Origin: Thiomonas sp.
Lineage (GTDB): Bacteria; Pseudomonadota; Gammaproteobacteria; Burkholderiales; Burkholderiaceae
Reading direction: 5' to 3'
DNA: 5,259 nt
NCBI GenBank assembly: GCA_027443745.1
Contig: DAIAZB010000444.1
Span: 1 to 5,259 of the forward strand
Shown: in pieces, positions 1 to 5,185 of the stretch
How positions within the stretch are numbered: the stretch's first letter is position 1
Layout: every line of letters begins with the position of its first letter
Notes under the pieces: model-generated
Seen by the model: the letters and a program-made list of their open reading frames with translations, nothing else
Database searches by the model: none
Told to the model about the DNA's origin: nothing
Made by a program: the position numbers and the translations under genes

Positions 1-405
1 GTGGTGATCGCCGCCTACACCTTGAATGACGCCGCCGGCGTCCGTCTTTCCGGGGCGCCGGTGGCGTATGCCTTGTGGATTGTTCCGCTCACCGCGCTCC
101 CGACCCTGGCCTGGTTGCGGCGTGGGACCGGCACCTCCGCAACACCGGCGCTCAGGCTGGAGACGATGGGGTGGAGCAACGTCCTGCGCGCTCTGGGCGG
201 CGGCGCCAGCAGCCTGACGTCCTACGCCCTGGCGCTGTGGGCCATGACCGTCGCGCCGGTGGCGCCGGTGGCGGCGCTGCGCGAAACCGCGATGCTGTTC
301 GGCGTGGTGCTGGCCCGACTGACGTTGCACGAGCGGGCGCCGGCGCGCACCTGGGTCGCGGTGCTGCTCATCGCCTTGGGCGCCGCGGTCCTGCGCCTGG
401 GCTGA
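1..405 (+). CDS. EamA/DMT-family transporter, C-terminal half (5' end cut by window)
   Basis: This is the C-terminal half of a drug/metabolite transporter superfamily (EamA domain) inner-membrane permease; the substrate cannot be told from sequence. The visible 134 residues form about five hydrophobic helices: roughly residues 1-12, 18-38, 60-82, 86-104 and 116-134. They are followed by almost no cytoplasmic tail. The stretch APVAPVAALRETAMLFGVVL (about 86-105) matches the conserved helix of the second EamA repeat, where an 'ALRETS.LF' pattern is typical, and the following LHERAPARTW resembles the usual 'l.E.....w.G' turn. Full-length members have about 280-300 residues and ten helices, so the first repeat should lie to the left. 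The GTG at position 1 is therefore probably an internal valine codon and not the start. The reading frame is intact to its TGA stop. Family assignment is fairly sure; function is open. Confidence 0.85.
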   Translation: MVIAAYTLNDAAGVRLSGAPVAYALWIVPLTALPTLAWLRRGTGTSATPALRLETMGWSNVLRALGGGASSLTSYALALWAMTVAPVAPVAALRETAMLFGVVLARLTLHERAPARTWVAVLLIALGAAVLRLG

Positions 406-416
406 ACGCTGTTGCG

Positions 417-434
417 TCCCCCGAGCATGGGGGA
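417..434 (+). terminator. Hairpin after the EamA gene, possible weak terminator
   Basis: A 6-bp perfect stem (TCCCCC / GGGGGA) with a 6-nt loop (GAGCAT) begins 12 bases after the transporter stop codon. No T-run follows, so it does not meet the usual criteria for an intrinsic terminator. It could slow or partly end transcription, or protect the mRNA 3' end. Confidence 0.3.
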
Positions 435-456
435 AGTCATGGAAGCTGGCGCGGTC

Positions 457-462
457 TAGCAT
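457..462 (+). promoter_or_regulatory. Candidate -10 element (TAGCAT) for the methyltransferase gene
   Basis: TAGCAT matches the sigma70 -10 consensus at four of six positions, including the key first T, second A and last T. It would give a leader of about 22 bases before the ATG at 492. No good -35 box sits 16-18 bases upstream; the 17-bp position reads AAGTCA. The same context, CTAG-N-ATCG, recurs before the FAH gene at 2760-2768. Confidence 0.3.
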
Positions 463-477
463 CGTCAAGGTTCGCTC

Positions 478-485
478 AAGGAGGT
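478..485 (+). promoter_or_regulatory. Strong Shine-Dalgarno site AAGGAGGT
   Basis: AAGGAGGT is a full match to the anti-Shine-Dalgarno of 16S rRNA and lies six bases before the ATG at 492. It fixes that ATG as the start of the methyltransferase, although the same frame stays open far upstream (to about position 75) through the transporter gene. Confidence 0.9.
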
Positions 486-491
486 GCCGAT

Positions 492-1313
492 ATGGTGATT
501 TTGGGACGTGCGCACCAATGTGTGGCCGGGCTGGCATCCGTGCCCGGGCTGCAGCAGATGCTCGCGGCGCTGTACGAACGGCGCTTCGCGCGCAACAAGA
601 CCGAGAACCTGTTTCGCGGCGTTTACCCCAGCTTCGAAGCCGCTGCAGCCTCGGCACCGAAATCGCGCCCCATGGGCTACGACAACCCGGACTCGGCGCT
701 GATGTACCGCGACCGCATCCAGAACATCTACCCCGGCGACTGGCCTGTGCTGTTCTGGCTGCAGCAGTGCTTTGCCCAGGGCTGTAGCCGTGTGTTCGAG
801 CTGGGCGGTCATATCGGCATCGGCTACTACGCTTACCAGACGGTCATGACCTACCCGCAGGCGTTGCGTTGGGTGGTGTCGGACGTGCCGGCCGTGATGG
901 AGCGCGGCGCGGCTTTTGCGCGCCACAAGGACGCCCTGGGCAAACTGAGTTTCGAGGCCGACTTCGCCCAGGCCGCTCAGGCCGAGGTGTTCATGGCCCT
1001 GGGGGTGCTGCAGTACCTGCCCGAGACCCTGGGCCAGCGCCTGCGCGGCTTGCCGCGCCTGCCGCCGCACGTCATCGTCAACCTCACGCCGCTGCACGCC
1101 GACGAGGCCTACTTCACGCTGCAAAGCATCGGCACGGCATTCTGTCCTTACCGCGTGGACCCGGTGCAGCGGTTTTTGCGGGAGCTGACCGACCTGGGCT
1201 ACAGCGTGCGCCAAGCCTGGATCAACCCCGACAAGGCTTGCGAAATTCCCTTCCATCCGCACCACAGTCTGGGCCACTACCACGGCTTTTACCTGCAACG
1301 CGCAGACACCTGA
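492..1313 (+). CDS. Putative SAM-dependent methyltransferase, TIGR04325 (LIC12133) family
   Basis: This encodes a 273-residue soluble protein that I place in the TIGR04325 putative methyltransferase family, whose members often occur in polysaccharide or surface-glycan gene sets; no substrate is established here. Visible features, in order: a family-like N-terminal GVYPSFEAA (about 43-51) and GYDN (62-65); a Rossmann motif I, VFELGGHIGIGYY (101-113), whose Gly-rich loop should bind SAM; WVVSDVPAV (127-135) with Asp131 at the end of strand 2; GVLQYLPE (171-178) in the motif IV region; and a C-terminal His-rich segment with FHPHHSLGHYHGFYL (254-268). The length suits the family. The start is set by the AAGGAGGT site. 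The gene follows the transporter by 86 bases on the same strand and converges on the DUF3108 gene with 35 bases between the stops. No glycosyltransferase or other sugar gene is visible nearby, so its role stays open. Confidence 0.85.
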   Translation: MVILGRAHQCVAGLASVPGLQQMLAALYERRFARNKTENLFRGVYPSFEAAAASAPKSRPMGYDNPDSALMYRDRIQNIYPGDWPVLFWLQQCFAQGCSRVFELGGHIGIGYYAYQTVMTYPQALRWVVSDVPAVMERGAAFARHKDALGKLSFEADFAQAAQAEVFMALGVLQYLPETLGQRLRGLPRLPPHVIVNLTPLHADEAYFTLQSIGTAFCPYRVDPVQRFLRELTDLGYSVRQAWINPDKACEIPFHPHHSLGHYHGFYLQRADT

Positions 1314-1314
1314 A

Positions 1315-1335
1315 GCCGCGGCGCCGGCGCGCGGC
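1315..1335. terminator. GC-rich inverted repeat between convergent stops
   Basis: GCCGCG (1315-1320) and CGCGGC (1330-1335) are perfect inverted arms around a 9-nt GC-rich core that itself contains the palindrome CGCCGGCG. The repeat fills most of the 35-base gap between the methyltransferase and DUF3108 stop codons, a place where a bidirectional terminator would be useful. There is no T-run on either side, and such repeats also arise by chance in DNA this GC-rich. Confidence 0.3.
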
Positions 1336-1348
1336 GAGATCCTGCCTC

Positions 1349-2641
1349 CTACTGCTGCCGCGCCTCGCGCAGGGTGAACAGCAGGTAGTTGTCGGCGGAC
1401 TGTTGCAGCCGGATTTGCACGGGCAGGTTTTGCAGCGCGGGAGCCAGCCAGACCTCGGCGCCGAGGCCGTTGGAGTCGGCCGGATGCGCGAGGTGCCAGG
1501 TCACCAGGGGGCCGACGCCGGTTTGCAGCGTGTCCTGCCCGACGATGCTGAAGTTCCAGGTGGTGGTGCCGCTGGGCCGAGCCACGTCGAAGGCCAGGTG
1601 CTGGCCGACACGAAAGTCCTGCGGCTGGGTGCTGAGTTGGTGGGCAAGCTGCATGAAGATGCTGGCGCTGTCCTGCAGGTGTTGCGGCAGCGGCATGACG
1701 GTGCTGATGGCGGAGAAGCTGAGCGTGCCTTTTTCGCGGTTGAAGTTGACGGCCTTGCGCCGGGTGAACACACGCTCCACATAACGGTCGGGGGCCAACC
1801 AGTTGCCGTCGATGCGCCCGTTGCTGGTGTACGAGAAGCTGATCAGCGCGGCGCCGGAGATTTCAAGCCGGTAGTGATTGCCGTCGCGCACCCACAGCAA
1901 TGCGCCGTCGCCATGCAGCGGGCCGAGGTAGTTGCCGCTGAGCGCATAGCGCAAGTCGGTCGATGGTGGCCAGTCGAAGGCGTCGGCCGTGGCGGGTGTC
2001 GAAGCCGGAGCCGATGCAGTGGCGCTGGGTGGCGCGGCGCGCGGCGCGCTTGCTGCAATGGGAGCGGGCCTCGCTGCCTGGGAGCCGATGTCGGGTGCCG
2101 ATGCGGGCTGCGCTCCCGGGTTGGCGGGTGGCGGGCTCAGCGCCGCAGCCGAGGCGGGCCGGTGCGGAGCGGATGACGGCGTCGCCGGCGGTCCCGAAAC
2201 CGCCACCTGCCCGGATACAGCCGTGCCACTCAGGGATCGCGCCACGGACGGCGCCGAATCCAACGGCCGTGGCCCCATCCCGTCCGGGGTTTCCGAGGCC
2301 GCGAGCGTGGGCCGTGACGCAGCCGCTCGCGGGCTGGCCGGACTCCATTGCAGGCTACGCGCCGGCGCTGGAGTGTGTGGTGCGGCGGTTTCGGCAGGCC
2401 GGGCGGCGGGGGTTGCGGGCTTGGCGCTTGGCGCCGGGCGGGCGCTGGGCATGAGCAGGCGCGCGAAAAGGGGTTTGGGCAGGGGTCCGGGCTCGATCGG
2501 CGCGAAGGCATCGCCCAGCGCGTGCAGCGCCAGCACGTGCAGCACGATCACCAGTGCCAACCACACCCCCATCTGACCCCAGCCCGATCGGGCTCCTGGG
2601 CTCGGTGGGCGGGCGCGTCTCGGCGGTTGGGTTCGCGGCAT
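1349..2641 (-). CDS. DUF3108 domain protein with N-terminal membrane anchor and long Pro/Ala linker
   Basis: With the start at 2641 this is a 430-residue protein of unknown function. The N-terminus is basic (residues 1-22, several Arg), followed by one hydrophobic helix at about 25-43 (VWLALVIVLHVLALHAL) and then a Pro/Ala/Ser-rich stretch from about 50 to 222. The C-terminal domain, about 223-425, fits DUF3108: it opens with WPPSTDLRYALSGNYLG, continues through SNGRIDGNWLAPDRYVERV, FNREKGTLSFS and SIFMQLAHQLS, and ends with EVWLAPALQNLPVQIRLQQ. The layout predicts an inner-membrane anchor with the domain held in the periplasm, like TonB in shape; there is no sign that it is TonB. The frame is open up to 2821, which would overlap the divergent FAH gene, so a later start is preferred. 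ATG at 2641 has no clear ribosome site. ATG at 2572, just before the hydrophobic helix, is a real alternative (407 residues). Domain call firm, start uncertain. Confidence 0.85.
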   Translation of the reverse strand: MPRTQPPRRARPPSPGARSGWGQMGVWLALVIVLHVLALHALGDAFAPIEPGPLPKPLFARLLMPSARPAPSAKPATPAARPAETAAPHTPAPARSLQWSPASPRAAASRPTLAASETPDGMGPRPLDSAPSVARSLSGTAVSGQVAVSGPPATPSSAPHRPASAAALSPPPANPGAQPASAPDIGSQAARPAPIAASAPRAAPPSATASAPASTPATADAFDWPPSTDLRYALSGNYLGPLHGDGALLWVRDGNHYRLEISGAALISFSYTSNGRIDGNWLAPDRYVERVFTRRKAVNFNREKGTLSFSAISTVMPLPQHLQDSASIFMQLAHQLSTQPQDFRVGQHLAFDVARPSGTTTWNFSIVGQDTLQTGVGPLVTWHLAHPADSNGLGAEVWLAPALQNLPVQIRLQQSADNYLLFTLREARQQ

Positions 2642-2671
2642 GTGCGAATTGTGCCGCGAGGTTTGACGCTT

Positions 2672-2698
2672 GCCCCCGGGGCGCACCGGGCCGGGGGC
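2672..2698. repeat. Perfect 8-bp inverted repeat in the DUF3108/FAH divergent region
   Basis: GCCCCCGG (2672-2679) and CCGGGGGC (2691-2698) are exact reverse complements separated by 11 bases. The repeat lies 30 bases upstream of the DUF3108 start and 110 upstream of the FAH start. The centre-to-centre distance, about 19 bp, is near two helical turns, as in a dimeric repressor operator, but GC-only arms in GC-rich DNA give only weak evidence. Confidence 0.35.
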
Positions 2699-2760
2699 GT
2701 GACGTCGCCGACGCACAAGCCCACGGCCTTGGCCGGCGCACCCCAAGGACGACGCGCTCC

Positions 2761-2766
2761 TAGAAT
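2761..2766 (+). promoter_or_regulatory. Candidate -10 element (TAGAAT) for the FAH-family gene
   Basis: TAGAAT matches TATAAT at five of six positions and stands out in this GC-rich intergenic DNA. It lies 42 bases before the ATG at 2809. The 16-18 bp upstream positions carry no recognisable -35 box; TTGGCC at 2729-2734 is too far away (26 bp). An activator could be needed, or another promoter is used. Confidence 0.4.
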
Positions 2767-2808
2767 CGCTCGGATCCTTCAGCATCGCGGCCAGCAGGCC
2801 CCCATTCC

Positions 2809-3795
2809 ATGAAACTCGCAAGCCTCAAGGACGGATCGCGCGACGGCCAGCTCGCCGTGGTGTCGCGCGATCTCCAACATGCCGTGTTCGCCCAAGGCAT
2901 CACCCGGTTGCAACAGGCGCTGGACGACTGGGATTTCATCGCACCACAACTGCAGGATTTATCGGACGCGCTCAACGCCGGGCGTGAAACGCAAGCGTTC
3001 GCCTTGGATGTGACGCAATGCATGGCGCCGCTGCCGCGTGCCTACCAGTGGGCCGACGGCTCGGCCTATCTCAACCATGTGGAGCTGGTGCGCAAGGCGC
3101 GCGGCGCCGACATGCCGGAGAGCTTTTTCACCGACCCGCTGATGTACCAGGGCGCCAGCGACCGCATGTTGGGTGCGCGCGACGCCATCGAAGCCGCCAG
3201 CGAGGACTGGGGCATCGACTTCGAGGCCGAGGTGGCGGTGGTCACCGGTGATGTGCCGCTGGGCATCGCCGCCGATGCGGCGCTGGAGCACATCCGTCTG
3301 GTGATGCTGGCCAATGACGTGAGTTTGCGCAATCTCATTGCGCCCGAGCTCGCCAAGGGTTTCGGTTTTTTCCAGAGCAAACCCGCGAGCGGTTTCAGCC
3401 CGGTGGCGGTGACGCCCGACGAGCTGGGCGCGGCGTGGAAAGGCGGCCGCCTGCATCTGGACATGCGGGTGCAGTGGAACGGCAACCTGGTGGGCTCGGC
3501 CAACGCCGGGCCGGAGATGTGCTTTCACTTCGGCCAGCTCATCGCCCATGCCGCCAAGACGCGGACGCTGGCGGCGGGCAGCATCGTCGGCTCCGGCACG
3601 GTGTCGAGCCAGGACCGCGCGCGCGGCTACTCCTGCATCGCCGAGTTGCGGGCGCTGGAGATGATCGAGCATGGCGAGGCGCGCACGCCTTTCCTGCGTT
3701 TCGGCGACAGCGTGCGCATCGACATGCTCGACGCGCAGGGCAAGAGCGTGTTCGGCGCCATCGAGCAGAGGGTGGTGCGCACCGGCGCCGCGTGA
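2809..3795 (+). CDS. Fumarylacetoacetate hydrolase (FAH) superfamily enzyme
   Basis: This encodes a 328-residue cytoplasmic, metal-dependent hydrolase of the FAH superfamily, enzymes that split C-C bonds in (di)keto acids such as fumarylacetoacetate or fumarylpyruvate. Against the mouse FAH residues I recall, the active site looks intact: Asp83 and His90 reproduce the D126/H133 spacing of seven (metal ligand and catalytic base); Glu139 and Glu141 in IDFEAEVAVV match E199/E201; Asp170 and Arg174 in NDVSLRN match D233/R237; Lys191 in FFQSKPASGFSPV matches K253; Thr264 in GSGTVSS and Glu279 correspond to T350/E364. The residue matching mouse Gln240 appears to be Ile177, so the substrate may differ. 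The ATG has a weak AGCAGG ribosome site ten bases upstream. It is divergent from DUF3108 and convergent with the small secreted gene, so it is probably transcribed alone. No maleylacetoacetate isomerase or dioxygenase gene is visible, so naming it a true fumarylacetoacetase is not justified. Confidence 0.93.
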   Translation: MKLASLKDGSRDGQLAVVSRDLQHAVFAQGITRLQQALDDWDFIAPQLQDLSDALNAGRETQAFALDVTQCMAPLPRAYQWADGSAYLNHVELVRKARGADMPESFFTDPLMYQGASDRMLGARDAIEAASEDWGIDFEAEVAVVTGDVPLGIAADAALEHIRLVMLANDVSLRNLIAPELAKGFGFFQSKPASGFSPVAVTPDELGAAWKGGRLHLDMRVQWNGNLVGSANAGPEMCFHFGQLIAHAAKTRTLAAGSIVGSGTVSSQDRARGYSCIAELRALEMIEHGEARTPFLRFGDSVRIDMLDAQGKSVFGAIEQRVVRTGAA

Positions 3796-3834
3796 CGCCG
3801 CGCCGGCAGCAGGCCGCGATCAGCGCCGCCGGGA

Positions 3835-4074
3835 TCAGGGATGCTGGTTACCGTAGCGGATACCGGCCTTGACCGAGGCGATGGCCTGATCGATCTGGGC
3901 GATGGCATGCAGCCGCCATCCGCCCTTGTTGGGGGTGGCGACTTGCAGCTGCTGGCGCGCGGCCATCAGCGCACGCAGGGCTTCACGCATATGCGGCTGC
4001 GGCGCGGCGCTGGCCAGCGGCAGTCCGGCGACGAGCGCGCTGCCCAGAACGAGGGTGGCGATGATTTTGTGCAT
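3835..4074 (-). CDS. Small secreted protein with signal peptide and KGG motif, unknown function
   Basis: This is a 79-residue protein. Residues 1-23 form a typical Sec signal peptide: basic start MHK, hydrophobic core IIATLVLGSALVAGLPL, and an ASA cleavage motif with cutting expected before Ala24. The mature part of about 56 residues looks like two amphipathic helices (about 28-46 and 55-72) joined by a turn holding NKGGWR (49-54), and ends with KAGIRYGNQHP. The pattern KGG.R..AI..I..AI..V..GI.Y.N.H resembles small exported hypothetical proteins I recall from other proteobacteria, but I cannot name a domain. The start at 4074 is chosen because AAGGAG lies seven bases upstream and the signal peptide begins there; the frame extends to 4131 but gives a non-signal-like leader. 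No cysteines are present. It converges on the FAH gene with 39 bases between the stops. Confidence 0.8.
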   Translation of the reverse strand: MHKIIATLVLGSALVAGLPLASAAPQPHMREALRALMAARQQLQVATPNKGGWRLHAIAQIDQAIASVKAGIRYGNQHP

Positions 4075-4081
4075 GCAATGA

Positions 4082-4087
4082 CTCCTT
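4082..4087 (-). promoter_or_regulatory. Shine-Dalgarno AAGGAG of the small secreted gene
   Basis: Read on the minus strand, this is AAGGAG, seven bases before the ATG at 4074. It selects that start over the upstream in-frame ATG at 4131. Confidence 0.8.
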
Positions 4088-4239
4088 GAGGCGGGCTTGC
4101 GGGCGACGGGTCGTGGGTCGGCGCAGGCCACAGGCGAGGGCTGGGGGGTTTGCGCTTCGCCGTTCCCGCCGGCTGGCGGTTCGGGCTTGGCTCTGTAACG
4201 TGGTGGCGCGCCGCATGGCGACAGACGGCGGCTTGCCGA

Positions 4240-4253
4240 TGTAAGCGCTTGTC
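4240..4253. promoter_or_regulatory. Palindrome TGTAAGCGCTTGTC, possible LacI-family operator
   Basis: The core AAGCGCTT (4243-4250) is a perfect 8-bp palindrome with a central CG. With TGT on its left it matches 11 bases of the ideal TGTAAGCGCTTACA type bound by LacI/GalR regulators; the right flank (GTC in place of ACA) deviates. It lies between the divergent small secreted gene and phaM, about 22 bases upstream of the phaM -35 element. No regulator gene is in the window. One such site can arise by chance. Confidence 0.3.
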
Positions 4254-4274
4254 ACCACGCGCAACCAGGCCAGG

Positions 4275-4303
4275 TTTCCAAGCCCCGCAGGCGGCGCTAT
4301 GCT
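4275..4303 (+). promoter_or_regulatory. phaM: Candidate sigma70 promoter of phaM
   Basis: TTTCCA (4275-4280, four of six to TTGACA) is followed after exactly 17 bases by TATGCT (4298-4303, four of six to TATAAT, keeping the key T, A and final T). Transcription would begin near 4310, giving a leader of about 19 bases. The ATG at 4299 falls inside the -10 element, so it cannot be the start codon on this transcript. Confidence 0.5.
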
Positions 4304-4316
4304 GGCCGCATCGCTT

Positions 4317-4322
4317 GCGAGG
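4317..4322 (+). promoter_or_regulatory. phaM: Weak ribosome site GCGAGG that decides the phaM start
   Basis: GCGAGG contains the GAGG core and sits six bases before the ATG at 4329. Together with the promoter just upstream it favours 4329 over the in-frame ATGs at 4299, 4356 and 4365. Confidence 0.5.
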
Positions 4323-4328
4323 CCCGCC

Positions 4329-5153
4329 ATGAATCCCTATACCCAAGGTCAAGCCATGCCTGGCATGGAGTTTTTCCAGTCGCTGCTCAAGGGCTCGGGC
4401 ATGCCCACTGGTTTTGCCAACTGGATGGCGCCGACCGTGGATCCGAAGGAGCTGGAGCAGAAGATCACCGATTTGAAGGCGGTGCTGCAATGGCTGGAGG
4501 CGAATGCGAGGCTGACCCAGGCCACGATTCAAACCCTCGAGGTGCAACGCATGACCTTGTCGGCGCTCAAGACCATGAACGTGGACCTCGGCGATCTGGC
4601 CGGTCGCATGACCGAGGCCATGCAGGCCGGCGCTCAGGCCATGGGCGCGGCGGCCTCATCGCCGGCCGGCGGCACGCGCAGCGCAGGCAAGTCACGGCCG
4701 GACGATCCGCCCGCGCCTGCAACGGCGGTTGACCAGGGGCCGGAGGCCGAGCCGGAACCGGAGGCGACAGGCGCCGCCTCGGCCTTGCCGGGCGTGATGG
4801 ACCCGATGCAGTGGTGGAATGCGGTGAGTCAGCAGTTCTCACAGGTGGCGACGCAAGCCTTGCGCGAGAGTCCCTGGCCGATGCCTCCGGGTGGTGCCGC
4901 GGCCGGTGTTGCCGGCACTTCCGAGCCTGCGCCCCGGTCGGCCAGCAAGCCCGCGGCGCGCAAGTCCAAAGCTGGCCGGCACGGCTCCGGTGGCCCGGTG
5001 ACGCCCGGAGCCACGGCCCGATCTCGATCCCCATCGCCGGACGAATCGGCTGCCAACGCCTCGACCCAAGGCCGAACCCAGTCCAGTCCGCGTTCCACGC
5101 GCCCGAGCGCCGCTGCGCCGCGCCCGGCAACCAGCAAGACGCGGCGCAAATAA
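4329..5153 (+). CDS. phaM: PhaM-family polyhydroxyalkanoate granule regulatory protein
   Basis: This encodes a 274-residue protein I recognise as PhaM. In Ralstonia eutropha PhaM activates PHA synthase PhaC1, binds the phasin PhaP5 and tethers granules to the nucleoid through its basic C-terminus. Here residues 38-83 hold the family helix (VDPKELEQKITDLKAVLQWL, then TIQTLEVQRMTLSALKTM), a likely coiled coil. An Ala/Pro/acidic linker runs from about 105 to 155, and a second conserved block MDPMQWWNAVSQQFSQVATQ lies at 157-176. The tail from 201 to 274 carries 16 Lys/Arg against two acidic residues and ends TSKTRRK, fitting DNA binding. The tail is rich in Ser, Arg and Pro and lacks the regular PAKA-type repeats known from R. 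eutropha. The start at 4329 is favoured by promoter and ribosome-site position. No phaC, phaA, phaB or phasin gene is visible, which is not unusual for phaM. Family call firm, DNA binding inferred. Confidence 0.9.
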   Translation: MNPYTQGQAMPGMEFFQSLLKGSGMPTGFANWMAPTVDPKELEQKITDLKAVLQWLEANARLTQATIQTLEVQRMTLSALKTMNVDLGDLAGRMTEAMQAGAQAMGAAASSPAGGTRSAGKSRPDDPPAPATAVDQGPEAEPEPEATGAASALPGVMDPMQWWNAVSQQFSQVATQALRESPWPMPPGGAAAGVAGTSEPAPRSASKPAARKSKAGRHGSGGPVTPGATARSRSPSPDESAANASTQGRTQSSPRSTRPSAAAPRPATSKTRRK

Positions 5154-5170
5154 GCACGCGGCGGCTTCTG

Positions 5171-5185
5171 GCGCAACGCTTGCGC
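5171..5185 (+). terminator. Small hairpin after phaM, weak terminator candidate
   Basis: GCGCAA (5171-5176) and TTGCGC (5180-5185) form a perfect 6-bp stem with a 3-nt loop, 17 bases after the phaM stop. There is no T-run behind it, so an intrinsic terminator is not well supported. The remaining bases to the right edge hold no gene that I can see. Confidence 0.3.

Noticed and set aside
75..491. Open upstream extension of the methyltransferase frame through the transporter gene (would give 412 residues).
   Set aside because: It overlaps the transporter in another frame, lacks family similarity, and the AAGGAGGT site clearly sets the start at 492.
465..1298. 277-residue open frame opposite the methyltransferase.
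   Set aside because: Shadow of a GC-rich gene: Val/Gln/Arg/His-rich composition with no domain, while the plus strand has a recognisable family and ribosome site.
869..2176. 435-residue plus-strand open frame spanning the methyltransferase end and the DUF3108 gene.
   Set aside because: It crosses two well-supported genes in a wrong frame and has Arg/Gly/Ala-rich low-complexity translation.
2663..2668. TTGACG, a good -35-like hexamer in the divergent region.
   Set aside because: No -10-like sequence lies 16-18 bases downstream (the 17-bp position is CCGGGC).
2959..3672. 237-residue open frame opposite the FAH gene.
   Set aside because: The plus strand carries a full set of catalytic residues; the opposite frame shows no domain and is a codon-bias artefact.
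3966..4547. 193-residue minus-strand frame across the secreted gene, the divergent region and the start of phaM.
   Set aside because: It overlaps two supported genes and the phaM promoter and has no recognisable domain or ribosome site.
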